Positions 35,783 to 44,093 of a DNA stretch of 64,000 bases are shown in pieces. The notes beneath the pieces are model-generated. The model made no database searches. It was not told the origin of the DNA and saw only the letters and a program-made list of their open reading frames with translations. Numbering within the stretch: the first letter of the stretch is position 1; each line of letters starts with the position of its first letter. The position numbers were made by a program, and so were the translations under genes. The stretch lies in NCBI RefSeq assembly GCF_017901175.1, contig NZ_CP072793.1:3286001-3350000 (forward strand), given 5' to 3'. The DNA is from Thiothrix unzii (GTDB taxonomy: Bacteria > Pseudomonadota > Gammaproteobacteria > Thiotrichales > Thiotrichaceae).

Positions 35783-35808
35783 CATTAGCATACAGTTATA
35801 TACTAATG
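35783..35808. promoter_or_regulatory. Dyad symmetry in the 552-base spacer
   Basis: CATTAGCATA and TATACTAATG are inverted with one mismatch and a 6-base gap. The spacer 35695-36246, between the divergent 3D-domain and radical SAM genes, is AT-rich and holds no convincing gene. It also has a TATAAT at 36133-36138 (possible -10 for the radical SAM gene, without a clear -35) and a lone TTGACA at 35873. The dyad may be an operator for the 3D-domain gene. Confidence 0.4.
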
Positions 35809-36246
35809 GAAGCCTTTGCTTAACATTCCGACCAATGGGTTGCTGTTGGACGGTTTGTGATTTATTAATTTGTTGACATATAAATAATCTCTCTACGGGA
35901 ATTAGCTACCTGCTATCACGGAAACGCGCATCCTTTCGCTTCCCACTGCTCATTGTTTGCCCGCATTTTCTTGTTAAACATGAATTAATGCTTTCAAACA
36001 ATGAGATACGTGAAACGGAGTGTAGACTAGAAAAATCGCATTGTCATCATGTGGGTAATTTTTGTTCTATTTATGGCGTTTAAGAATGATTTTTTAATGG
36101 CTTTATTGCTTATTTATCATGATATTATTGCGTATAATTAATATTTCTCATGGTATTGAAATAGACAGGGTATTTTTTCTGTGGTCACACCGTTTATCGG
36201 CGAATACTGATAGAATCTTCTGCCATGACAATGAGCTTGGTTTGTG

Positions 36247-37752
36247 ATGCCTGATATTATTTTGACCACACTGAATGCCCGCTATAGCCATGCCTCGCTA
36301 GGTTTGCGTTATTTGTATGCAAACTTGGGTGAGCTGCAAGCGCGTGCGGTGATTCGCGAATTTACCATTGCGTTACGTCCGCTGGATATTGCTGAACAAC
36401 TGTTAGCGGAAAATCCCAAGATCATCGGTTTGGGGGTCTATATTTGGAACATTACTGAGGCAACGGCCTTGGTTAGCTTATTGAAGCAATTAGCCCCTAA
36501 TGTGATGGTTATTGTGGGTGGCCCGGAGGTTAGTTACGAACCGGAACAGCAAAATATCGTGAAAACCGCTGATTATTTAATCGCTGGCGCGGCGGAAGTG
36601 AGTTTTCGGCAAATTTGTGAGCAATTATTGTGCGGTCAGCGGCCTTTGCAGAAGATTACTAAGGGTGAACCCGTGCCTTTGGCGCAATTATCGTCACCCT
36701 ATCAGTACTACACCGATGAAGATTTGCGCACTCGCTTTATCTATGTGGAAGCCTCGAGGGGTTGCCCGTTCAAGTGTGAATTTTGCCTGTCTGCCTTGGA
36801 TAAAACCGCTTATCCCTTTGAATTAAATCGTTTTTTGGAAGAGATGGAAACCTTGTGGCAGCGTGGTTTGCGGCAATTCCGGTTTGTGGATCGTACCTTT
36901 AATCTGAAAATTCAAACCACGATTGCGATTCTGGACTTTTTTTTAGCACGTTTGGATTCAGAAACTTTTTTGCACTTCGAGTTGATCCCCGATCACTTGC
37001 CGGAAGCCCTGAAAGAGCGTATCACCCGTTTTCCGCCGAACAGCTTGCAGTTTGAAATTGGCATCCAAAGTTTTAATCCAGAAGTGCAAAGTTTGATCAG
37101 CCGCAAGCAGGACAATGACAAATCGGCGGAAAATATTCGCTGGTTGCGCGAAAATTCTACGGCACATTTGCATACGGATTTGATTTTTGGGTTGCCGGGG
37201 GAAGATCTGGCGAGTTTTGGGGATGGTTTTGATCGTTTGCTTGCGCTTGCACCGCATGAAATTCAGGTGGGAATTCTGAAACGGTTGCGTGGTACGCCGA
37301 TTACACGCCATACCGAGAGCTTTGGCATGGTGTATAACCCGTTGCCGCCCTACAATATTTTACGCACCGACCGCGCCGATTTTCGCACCACCCAGCAAAT
37401 GGGGCGGTTTGCACGTTATTGGGACATGATTGGCAATTCCGGGCGATTTGGGCAGGCATTGCCGCTGTTACTGGGTGACGCGCCGTTTACGCGGTTTTGG
37501 GCGTTGTCAGAGTGGATTTACGCACAAGATCAGCAAACCCACCAGATTGCGCTGCCACGCTTGTTCGTGATGGTGTATCAGGGTGGGCAGGAGGTCTTGG
37601 GTATTGCGCGTGAAACCTTGGAAACGGCGTTGCTGGAAGACTACTCGCGCACCGGGCAGAAAGGCCAGGTGCCATTTTTAAAGGAGTTCCGCCGCAATGC
37701 CCCGCAGGAACGCAGCGTTATCCGCAATCAACGCCAGTTACGCCACACCTGA
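36247..37752 (+). CDS. B12-binding radical SAM protein (DUF4080 type)
   Basis: A 501-residue protein with an N-terminal cobalamin-binding domain (about 1-135; IIGLGVYIWNITEA, VMVIVGGPEVSYEPEQ), a radical SAM domain with the CxxxCxxC cluster (EASRGCPFKCEFCLSALDKT) and a C-terminal DUF4080-like part. Such proteins are methyltransferases or mutases acting on unactivated carbons; the substrate is unknown. ATG 36247 is preferred to the GTG just before it. The 3' end overlaps hipA on the other strand by 15 bases. Confidence 0.92.
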   Translation: MPDIILTTLNARYSHASLGLRYLYANLGELQARAVIREFTIALRPLDIAEQLLAENPKIIGLGVYIWNITEATALVSLLKQLAPNVMVIVGGPEVSYEPEQQNIVKTADYLIAGAAEVSFRQICEQLLCGQRPLQKITKGEPVPLAQLSSPYQYYTDEDLRTRFIYVEASRGCPFKCEFCLSALDKTAYPFELNRFLEEMETLWQRGLRQFRFVDRTFNLKIQTTIAILDFFLARLDSETFLHFELIPDHLPEALKERITRFPPNSLQFEIGIQSFNPEVQSLISRKQDNDKSAENIRWLRENSTAHLHTDLIFGLPGEDLASFGDGFDRLLALAPHEIQVGILKRLRGTPITRHTESFGMVYNPLPPYNILRTDRADFRTTQQMGRFARYWDMIGNSGRFGQALPLLLGDAPFTRFWALSEWIYAQDQQTHQIALPRLFVMVYQGGQEVLGIARETLETALLEDYSRTGQKGQVPFLKEFRRNAPQERSVIRNQRQLRHT

Positions 37753-39012
37753 TGAATCTTGTTCGCGCTCGGTCAGCATGGCAATGCCATTTTGCCATAC
37801 CGTCACCATGCGCTCGCCAATCTCGGCAAATTCGGGGTTGGCGTGTTGATAGGCTTGCAATGCGGGTAAGGTGGTTTCCAGCCCGTGTACTACCCATTCC
37901 AGCAGCCGATTCGCCCGCCGTTCATTAATAGTGCAAAACTGCCGCGCAAACGTGAGCAGGGCTTTGCGGTTCGGAAATGCTTTGCTGCCCCCAAACAATA
38001 ACGCCAAGGTATCGTTGGGGATGTAAGGCGTGGTGGAAACAATGTCAAACGCGGGCGCAAAGCGCACTTCACCCTCTGGATCGTCGTAAAGCACCCCGAA
38101 ATTTTTCAAATGGGCATCGCCATTTTGCACCGCACAACTCAGGGTTAGCGATAGGAAAAACTGTTCCAAAGCTTCGTGAATCAAATGCGGTGAGACAAAT
38201 TGGCGGATGCGCTGGGCAATATCCTGGTAACTACCCACGTATTTGTCATCCGTTGCCAGCCCATTGAGTACGCAAAAATCTTCAAAGCCGTGATACCCAC
38301 CTTTATTATCCAGATCGAAGCGTTTCACCACCAATAATTGCCCTTGCGCCACCAATTCAACCTCTGGTGTTTCCAGACCGGCGTGACGTGCTGCTTGCAT
38401 ACAAAAGTATTCATTCGCGGCTAATTGCGGAAAACGTTCGGGATTCCACGCCTTTATAATGTGGGTTGCGTCGCGGTAACTGAATTGCTCCGGTTGCGCC
38501 ACGCTGGCGACGGTGTGGCTGTCACGCACCAGCACTTTGGGTTGCACCCCGGAAATCCCCGAATAACTGGCGTAACGTTGTAACAATTCCGTGAATAAGT
38601 CTTCTGTGCCGCTGTAAGTGCGCAACTGTTGCATATCTTGTAACGGCATTGCATCCGGCGTTTGCCCCACCGCAGCCAGCCGAATCCGCCCGATTTGCGA
38701 ATGCCCGACAATTCCTAGCAAGGCCAAGTCATCAAAATGCTGCACGGTTTTTTGAAAGCGGTTGCGTAACAATTCACGCAATTCGCCTTCCGGCAGATTC
38801 ATCTGAAAAATCGGGTGAATGCCTTGCTGGTAGCCGTATTGATCCGCCATCACGGGCATGGTGAGGGAAACCGCGTGGGTGGCGGGTGTTGTCGGGTGAT
38901 AACCAAACACATAGGTGTGTGGGCGCACGGCACTGCGTCCGAGTGTGCCACAGGATTGACCTTGCACAAAAATGGCTAAACTGCCTTGATCGGTCTGCGG
39001 GTGTTTGCTCAC
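37738..39012 (-). CDS. hipA: HipA-family serine/threonine kinase toxin
   Basis: HipA phosphorylates a cytosolic target (GltX in E. coli) and induces dormancy. The 424 residues include the N-terminal subdomain, SGISGVQPKVLV, AANEYFCMQAARHAG, LLVVKRFDLD, the catalytic loop NGDAHLKNFGVLY (catalytic Asp) and APAFDIVSTTPY (Mg-binding DFD-like motif). The kinase motifs look intact. The start overlaps the hipB stop as ATGA. Confidence 0.93.
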   Translation of the reverse strand: MSKHPQTDQGSLAIFVQGQSCGTLGRSAVRPHTYVFGYHPTTPATHAVSLTMPVMADQYGYQQGIHPIFQMNLPEGELRELLRNRFQKTVQHFDDLALLGIVGHSQIGRIRLAAVGQTPDAMPLQDMQQLRTYSGTEDLFTELLQRYASYSGISGVQPKVLVRDSHTVASVAQPEQFSYRDATHIIKAWNPERFPQLAANEYFCMQAARHAGLETPEVELVAQGQLLVVKRFDLDNKGGYHGFEDFCVLNGLATDDKYVGSYQDIAQRIRQFVSPHLIHEALEQFFLSLTLSCAVQNGDAHLKNFGVLYDDPEGEVRFAPAFDIVSTTPYIPNDTLALLFGGSKAFPNRKALLTFARQFCTINERRANRLLEWVVHGLETTLPALQAYQHANPEFAEIGERMVTVWQNGIAMLTEREQDSSGVA

Positions 39013-39281
39013 GGTTTACGACCTGTTTTACGGTGTTGTGCTTCATCCACAAGGGTGTGCAGGGTCGGGCGGCGCGTTGCCAGCGGTTGCGCCTGCAATT
39101 CCAAACCTAAGACAGCACACAATGCCATGATTTTACGGATGCCTACCTCATTAATCGTGCCGTTTTCAATGGCGGATAAAGTGGCGCGGCTCATGCCGAC
39201 TTTATCGCTGAGGTCGGCTTGGGTCAGGTTGCGCTGTTTACGGGCAGTGCGCAGGGTTACGCCCAAGGCTTGCATATCCAT
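39009..39281 (-). CDS. hipB: HipB-type helix-turn-helix antitoxin
   Basis: A Cro/CI-family DNA-binding protein of 90 residues from ATG 39281; a TTG at 39299 would add six. The HTH is TQADLSDKVGMSRATLSAIENG. The C-terminal tail QPLATRRPTLHTLVDEAQHR may contact HipA. There is no ribosome binding site; instead a consensus-like promoter places the transcription start at the ATG, so the mRNA is probably leaderless. Confidence 0.9.
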   Translation of the reverse strand: MDMQALGVTLRTARKQRNLTQADLSDKVGMSRATLSAIENGTINEVGIRKIMALCAVLGLELQAQPLATRRPTLHTLVDEAQHRKTGRKP

Positions 39282-39287
39282 GTAAAC

Positions 39288-39316
39288 TATATAATGCAAA
39301 ATGTGCTATTTTTCAA
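39288..39316 (-). promoter_or_regulatory. Promoter giving a leaderless hipBA transcript
   Basis: On the minus strand TTGAAA, a 17-base spacer and TATATA are followed by six bases and then the hipB ATG. The expected start of transcription falls on the A of this codon. Confidence 0.6.
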
Positions 39317-39445
39317 ATAATGAATCGTTTGTAATGCATTTTTAAACGTAGTCAGTGGCTTGTACACTCAATTAAAGGATAATCCTTGTATTTTCTGCCA
39401 AGTGCTTCCATATTCTGTGTAAGCAAAACACGATGAGGAACGGCG

Positions 39446-39733
39446 ATGGAAACGCGAATTGAAGTAGAAAATATCCGCTGTGGTGGCTGCGCCAACACCA
39501 TTACCAAAAAATTATTGGAAGACGAACGAATTACCGCCGTTGATGTCGATATAGCTAACCAGACAGTGATGGTGCAAAGCGACACAGACGTTCATGACGC
39601 TGCGGTAAAAATACTGTTTGGGCTGGGTTATCCTGAGCGTGGTACGGTGGCGGGTCTTGATGCCTTCAAAGAAAAGGCCATTTCCGTCGTCAGTTGTGCC
39701 ATCGGCCGAATTGATATGCATACCAAAGGTTAG
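39446..39733 (+). CDS. Heavy-metal-associated (HMA) domain protein
   Basis: A 95-residue protein with one HMA fold: METRIEVENIRCGGCANTIT has the CxxC metal site (Cys12, Cys15), and VDVDIANQTVMVQ follows as the second beta unit. Such proteins are copper or zinc chaperones or partial transport domains. The C-terminal 25 residues (FKEKAISVVSCAIGRIDMH) contain another Cys and are not part of the fold. A GAGG site precedes the start. The next gene starts 7 bases after the stop. Confidence 0.85.
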   Translation: METRIEVENIRCGGCANTITKKLLEDERITAVDVDIANQTVMVQSDTDVHDAAVKILFGLGYPERGTVAGLDAFKEKAISVVSCAIGRIDMHTKG

Positions 39734-39740
39734 TGAGAAT

Positions 39741-40136
39741 ATGAAACACATTTTAATCGCTGTGGCGGCGATCAGCATGAGTATGGCGGCAGTAGTGCAA
39801 GCAGAAGAGAATAAAGCACCCGTTGCCAGTGCCGTGGCTCCCGAAGTTGCGGAAAATACCACCTCAAACATGACTGATTTGTGTAATACCTATGCAGAGG
39901 AAGACGGTATTGCCGAGTCTGCTAAAGCTGCTTATGTCAGCAAATGCCTTGAGCGCATGACCGATTTAAGCGAAAGCATCCAAGAAAGCGTGCCATTGGT
40001 GGCCGATGTTACCGAAGAGCCACTGGCAGCACCGACTTCGGAAACGGTCAACAGTGACCCCGAACAACTGGTCAAAGGTGAGCTGGTCGAAATCCCCGAC
40101 CCCGGCGCAGAACAGCTAAGTGCTGAGAAAAAGTAA
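39741..40136 (+). CDS. Small secreted protein of unknown function
   Basis: The 131-residue product has a signal peptide (MKHILIAVAAISMSMAAVVQA) and a mature acidic protein. The part around residues 47-72 (DLCNTYAEEDGIAESAKAAY and VSKCLERM) has two Cys that may form a disulfide, with helical periodicity. The C-terminal half is rich in Pro, Glu and Ala and looks disordered. I do not recognise the family. It lies 7 bases after the HMA-domain gene, so a role in periplasmic metal handling is conceivable. Confidence 0.7.
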   Translation: MKHILIAVAAISMSMAAVVQAEENKAPVASAVAPEVAENTTSNMTDLCNTYAEEDGIAESAKAAYVSKCLERMTDLSESIQESVPLVADVTEEPLAAPTSETVNSDPEQLVKGELVEIPDPGAEQLSAEKK

Positions 40137-40156
40137 GAATTCCCTACCTCTTACGC

Positions 40157-40196
40157 CCTTCCTCTCTTGCGAGGGAAGGGCTAGGGATGGGGGACT
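40157..40196. repeat. GC-rich palindromic repeat between convergent genes
   Basis: CCCTTCCTCTCTTGCGAGGG and AAGGGCTAGGGATGGGGG form a hairpin unit of the same family as the pair at 16649-16759. It lies between the secreted-protein gene and speE, and could act as a bidirectional terminator. Confidence 0.7.
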
Positions 40197-40200
40197 CGTC

Positions 40201-41058
40201 TTACGCTAAAATCGCTTTCAGGAATTGTGGTAATGCCGCACTGCCCCGATGAATTTCCGCATTGTAGTAGCTGGTGGGGAAGCTCAGCGTTTGTGCAGTG
40301 GCTTCACGGGTAAAAGCAATGGAACCGCTTTTCGCAGCGATAGTGCAGCTCCACCACCCGGTCGGGTAGCATACTTGCTGGAATTGGTGCAATTGAATGT
40401 CGCTGAAACCCGCTTTACGCATGGTGTCGTGCATCGGCTTAATGATTTTCGCGGCGTGAACCAGCGGTGATTCGCTTTGTTGTACCAATAAACCGTTTTC
40501 CCCTAACGCCCGCCAGCAACCCCGGAAAAACTCCTCACTGTACAATACCGCGCCGGGGCCGACCGGATCAGTACTATCCACAATCAAAATATCCAGTGAA
40601 CCGGGTTCGGCGTTATTGATCCAGGCAATGCCATCTTCAAACGCGAGGGTGGCACGCGGGTCATTATTGGATTCGCACAATTCCGGGAAAAACATCTCGC
40701 TAACGCGGGTAACACGCTCATCAATGTCGATTTGAATCGCGGATTCCACTTCCGGGTGCTTCAGCACTTCGCGCAACGTGCCGCAATCGCCGCCACCGAT
40801 AATGCAAACCCGTTTTGGTGCAGGGTGGCTGAACAGTACCGGGTGCGACATCATTTCGTGGTAAACGAAATTGTCACGGGTTGTCACCATCGTACAACCA
40901 TCCAGCGTCATTAATTTGCCGAAGGTGGTGGTATCGTAGATTTCCAGTTTCTGGAACGGGGTTTGTTCTTCGTGGATTTTTGCCGCTTCGGTCAATTCCA
41001 GCCCGAAAATCGTGCCGGAATCAGACAGTTCAGTAAACCAGTTTGGGTTGGATGTCAT
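40201..41058 (-). CDS. speE: Polyamine aminopropyltransferase (spermidine synthase)
   Basis: SpeE transfers an aminopropyl group from decarboxylated SAM to putrescine. The 285 residues have WFTELSDSGTIFGLE, YHEMMSHPVLFSHP, the nucleotide motif IIGGGDCGTLREVLKHP and the active-site DILIVDSTDPVGPGAVLY. The length agrees with the E. coli enzyme. The start is ATG 41058; smg ends 71 bases upstream on the same strand. Confidence 0.96.
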   Translation of the reverse strand: MTSNPNWFTELSDSGTIFGLELTEAAKIHEEQTPFQKLEIYDTTTFGKLMTLDGCTMVTTRDNFVYHEMMSHPVLFSHPAPKRVCIIGGGDCGTLREVLKHPEVESAIQIDIDERVTRVSEMFFPELCESNNDPRATLAFEDGIAWINNAEPGSLDILIVDSTDPVGPGAVLYSEEFFRGCWRALGENGLLVQQSESPLVHAAKIIKPMHDTMRKAGFSDIQLHQFQQVCYPTGWWSCTIAAKSGSIAFTREATAQTLSFPTSYYNAEIHRGSAALPQFLKAILA

Positions 41059-41129
41059 GGCAGTGCCTTGCTAGGTGGTCATTCAAGGCGGCTATCATGC
41101 CACAAGCAATCGGCGGGGTGAATGTCTGT

Positions 41130-41603
41130 TCAATGAAACACGGGTGCGCCGCCATTCAGGTTTAAGCCTTCTGCCCAGAAAAAGCTGTTACCTTCTTCGG
41201 GACGGTTGATTAATACCATCAAAACCACCCATTTAAGGCGATCTAAATTGAAGTCTTCGTCTTTCAGTTCCAGTACGCGGTCAAGAATTTGTTCGCGGGC
41301 TTCGGGGCTAATCACTCCGGCTTGTTCCAGAAATACCAAATAACCTTGGCACTCGCTGTTTAACCAGCATTGTTCTTCCGGTGAAAACATGCGCGTAGCA
41401 GACGAGCGGTAAGTCACTTCGACGCGGGCAGCTTCATCACCAAGGCTTTCTAACCAGTCGAAAGCGCGGGTAATTTCACTATGTAAAAAACCAGCCTCTT
41501 GCAAATAACCGTGCATTGATTGACGGTCTTCCGGCAGGTTATCGCCCATGTCGGGGTAATTGTCGAAAAGGTAGAAGAGGACATCCAGTGTGTTTTCTTT
41601 CAT
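41130..41603 (-). CDS. smg: DUF494-family protein Smg
   Basis: The 157-residue protein from ATG 41603 begins MKENTLDVLFYLFDNY, the mark of the Smg/DUF494 family, always found beside dprA in gammaproteobacteria. Function is not firmly known. The frame extends upstream, but the dprA stop (TGATG overlap of one base) sets the start. The protein is acidic and helical with no membrane segment. Confidence 0.93.
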   Translation of the reverse strand: MKENTLDVLFYLFDNYPDMGDNLPEDRQSMHGYLQEAGFLHSEITRAFDWLESLGDEAARVEVTYRSSATRMFSPEEQCWLNSECQGYLVFLEQAGVISPEAREQILDRVLELKDEDFNLDRLKWVVLMVLINRPEEGNSFFWAEGLNLNGGAPVFH

Positions 41604-42778
41604 CAGTTTCCGTTTCTCGGCCCCAACCTCATGTAGTGCCCACCACCACATGCTGCTACAAAGCCCTGTAGTTCCAGCATCAGCAGAATGGAGGAAACTG
41701 CCTCAGCGGTCAAGCCTGTGTTCAGGATAATCTGGTCAATCGGTAGTGGTTCGTAGCCCAACGCATCAAGCACCTGTGCGTATTCAGGATCAACGGTATC
41801 AGCGAAGTTGAATTCGCTTTGGGTAACGCTAGGACGTTGTTCTGACAAGAGGTTACTGGCTTTATCCTGTTGCAGCCAGACGTTCAATTGCGGGGCAATT
41901 TCTTCCAAAATATCGTTAGCGGTTTCCACCAGTTTCGCACCTTGCTTAATCAAGTGATGGCAACCGCGTGCCAACGGGTTGTGGATTGAACCGGGAATTG
42001 CAAACACTTCGCGACCCTGTTCCATTGCGTGACGGGCGGTAACAAGCGTGCCGCTTTGCAAGGCTGCTTCCACCACCAATACCCCAAAACTCATGCCGCT
42101 GATAATACGATTGCGGCGTGGGAAATGTTGCGGGTGTGCGGGAATGCCAATTGGGAATTCCGACACAATTGCGCCGTGATTCACAATGCGTTCCGCCAGT
42201 TGGCGATTGCGCAACGGGTAAATAATGTCGAGGCCGTTGCCTACCACTGCAATAGTATTGCCGTTGGCATCCAGCGCGGCTTCGTGGCTGTGCGCGTCAA
42301 TTCCCACCGCCAGCCCGCTGGTGACAGTAAGGCCGTTATTGGCAAAGTGAGCGGCAAACGCGCGTGCATTGTCCTTGCCACCTTGGGTGGGGGAGCGGCT
42401 ACCGACCATACCCATTTGCGGGTCGTTCAGTAATTCCGCATTGCCCAGCACAAACAACAAAGGCGGCGCGGTGCGGATGCGTTTAAGCAATGCCGGGTAA
42501 CGGCTGTCTTCCGGCACCAAGATATGATGTTGCGGGTCGGCTTCCAGCCATTGCCAATCAGCAGCAGCGGCATTCGCAGGTAACGCACGGTAAGCCGTAA
42601 TGCCTTCCGCACGTAATCCTGCTTCCTGCAAGGCTTGATCGTTTACCCGTAAGGCTTCGGCGGCTCCCCCAAAGTGTTCCACCACGCGCCGCACACTGCC
42701 CGGCCCAATGCCTTTAGCTCGCCAGAAATGCAGGCGGGCGCGGAGTTCGTTATCACTTAAAGGATTGCTCTGGCTCAT
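41603..42778 (-). CDS. dprA: DNA-processing protein DprA
   Basis: DprA protects incoming single-stranded DNA and loads RecA in natural transformation. The 391 residues have a SAM-like N-terminal domain, the Rossmann core with MGMVGSRSPTQGG and TVTSGLAVGIDAHSHEAAL, SGTLVTARHAMEQGREVFAIPG and GCHHLIKQGAKLV, and a C-terminal winged helix. It precedes smg and suggests competence genes in this organism. Confidence 0.96.
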   Translation of the reverse strand: MSQSNPLSDNELRARLHFWRAKGIGPGSVRRVVEHFGGAAEALRVNDQALQEAGLRAEGITAYRALPANAAAADWQWLEADPQHHILVPEDSRYPALLKRIRTAPPLLFVLGNAELLNDPQMGMVGSRSPTQGGKDNARAFAAHFANNGLTVTSGLAVGIDAHSHEAALDANGNTIAVVGNGLDIIYPLRNRQLAERIVNHGAIVSEFPIGIPAHPQHFPRRNRIISGMSFGVLVVEAALQSGTLVTARHAMEQGREVFAIPGSIHNPLARGCHHLIKQGAKLVETANDILEEIAPQLNVWLQQDKASNLLSEQRPSVTQSEFNFADTVDPEYAQVLDALGYEPLPIDQIILNTGLTAEAVSSILLMLELQGFVAACGGGHYMRLGPRNGN

Positions 42779-42787
42779 GGGTACGCC

Positions 42788-43786
42788 TTATATCACCGCT
42801 GCTAATACGTCTTGGTGCGCTGCTTTCGGCAATCGCGCCCCGAAAACGGTGACAATACGTGACGCTGCCAGACTGGCTAATTGCCCCGCTTGCGCATTAC
42901 TCATGCCGTGCGTCATGCCGTACAGGAATGCCCCAGCAAACATATCACCCGCACCATTGGTATCAACCGCGGTGACCGGATTGGCGGCAACACGGGTTTC
43001 ACCGTCAGCATCGACGATTAATGCGCCTTGCGCACCTAAGGTGACGACCACTTTGCGTGCAAACGGTTTGATGGCGGCGATGGCTTGTGTCAAATCGTCG
43101 TGTCCGGTGAAAACGCTCATTTCTTCTTGATTGCAAAACAGAATATCCACGCCGTCGCCAATCATTTCGTCGATGCCTGCACGGAAAAAACGCACCATTG
43201 CCGGATCAGAAAAGGTCATGGCGGTTTTGACTCCGTGTTGCGCTGCGACTTGCCGTGCTTTTAACGCTGCGGCGCGTGACACGTCAGAGGTGACTAAATA
43301 ACCTTCGATGTACAGATATTGCGCTTGGGTTAATTCATCCAAATGCAATTCGCCTTCGGAAAAGTCGGCAGTGATCCCCAAAAACGTATTCATGGTGCGC
43401 TCGGCATCGGGTGTGACCATTACCATGCATTTACCGGTAACGCCTTCGCAACCGCAACGTACTTGATCCAGTTTGGTTTGCACCCCAGCCGCGTGTAAAT
43501 CCTGCATGTAAAACTCACCGGACTCATCGTTCGCGACTTTACAAGCATAAAAAGTACTGCCGCCAAACTGGCTGACCGCCACAATGCTATTGGCAGCAGA
43601 ACCGCCACTAGCGCGTTTTTTCAGACCAAAAGTCGCAGTTAAACCAGACAGTAAACGGTGTTGAGTCGGCTCGTCGATCAGGGTCATCATGCCTTTTTGG
43701 ATGCCGTGCGCTGCTAAAAACGCTTCCGTCACCTCGAATTCTTTGTCGACCAGCGCGTTGCCGATACCGTATACGTCGTATTTCAT
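42788..43786 (-). CDS. Adenosine kinase-like PfkB-family sugar kinase
   Basis: The 332-residue PfkB kinase has GIGNALVDKEFEV at the N-terminus, ASGGSAANSIVAVSQFGG (substrate lid) and AVDTNGAGDMFAGAFLYG, which holds the catalytic Asp and anion hole. The N-terminus and size fit bacterial adenosine kinase-type enzymes, which salvage adenosine. Substrate specificity within PfkB cannot be set by sight. The gene ends 9 bases before the dprA start, so the two share an operon. Confidence 0.9.
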   Translation of the reverse strand: MKYDVYGIGNALVDKEFEVTEAFLAAHGIQKGMMTLIDEPTQHRLLSGLTATFGLKKRASGGSAANSIVAVSQFGGSTFYACKVANDESGEFYMQDLHAAGVQTKLDQVRCGCEGVTGKCMVMVTPDAERTMNTFLGITADFSEGELHLDELTQAQYLYIEGYLVTSDVSRAAALKARQVAAQHGVKTAMTFSDPAMVRFFRAGIDEMIGDGVDILFCNQEEMSVFTGHDDLTQAIAAIKPFARKVVVTLGAQGALIVDADGETRVAANPVTAVDTNGAGDMFAGAFLYGMTHGMSNAQAGQLASLAASRIVTVFGARLPKAAHQDVLAAVI

Positions 43787-43826
43787 GAAAACCTCTTAGG
43801 TATTGAATGCGAAAAGATACTCACAG

Positions 43827-44073
43827 TTATCCACTAAGTTATCCACAGGGTATAGCGCGGTGGGGGATAACGTTACAGGATGGGGAGGTTGCCAATAAAC
43901 GGTGCAGATTGCCAGAGGCAGCTTAAAATAGTTACGTTTATCGGTAAAAAAACACCGCTCATCAGGAAAAACCTAGCCTAATCACCCTAAAATAGGGCGA
44001 TGGTGGTGAACGAAGGATTTAAGTTATTGCCGGTGACCTAAACATTTTTCAGATGAGCGGATAGTTATCCACA
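43827..44073 (+). promoter_or_regulatory. Cluster of three DnaA-box-like sites
   Basis: TTATCCACT (43827-43835), TTATCCACA (43839-43847) and TTATCCACA (44065-44073) match the DnaA box consensus and share orientation. They lie in the 307-base spacer between the FimV-like gene and the adenosine kinase gene. No gene is seen in the spacer. No AT-rich unwinding region or dnaA/dnaN neighbour is present, so a regulatory or DnaA-titration site is more likely than an origin. Confidence 0.5.
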
Positions 44074-44093
44074 CCGCTTGTGCAAAAACTGCA

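Noticed and set aside
39618-39740. N-terminal extension of the secreted protein gene
   Set aside because: It overlaps the HMA-domain gene in another frame; ATG 39741 gives a normal signal peptide.
43787-44093. Chromosomal origin of replication
   Set aside because: Three DnaA boxes are present, but there is no AT-rich unwinding region, no dnaA, dnaN, gyrB or parAB, and no way to see GC skew in the genome.
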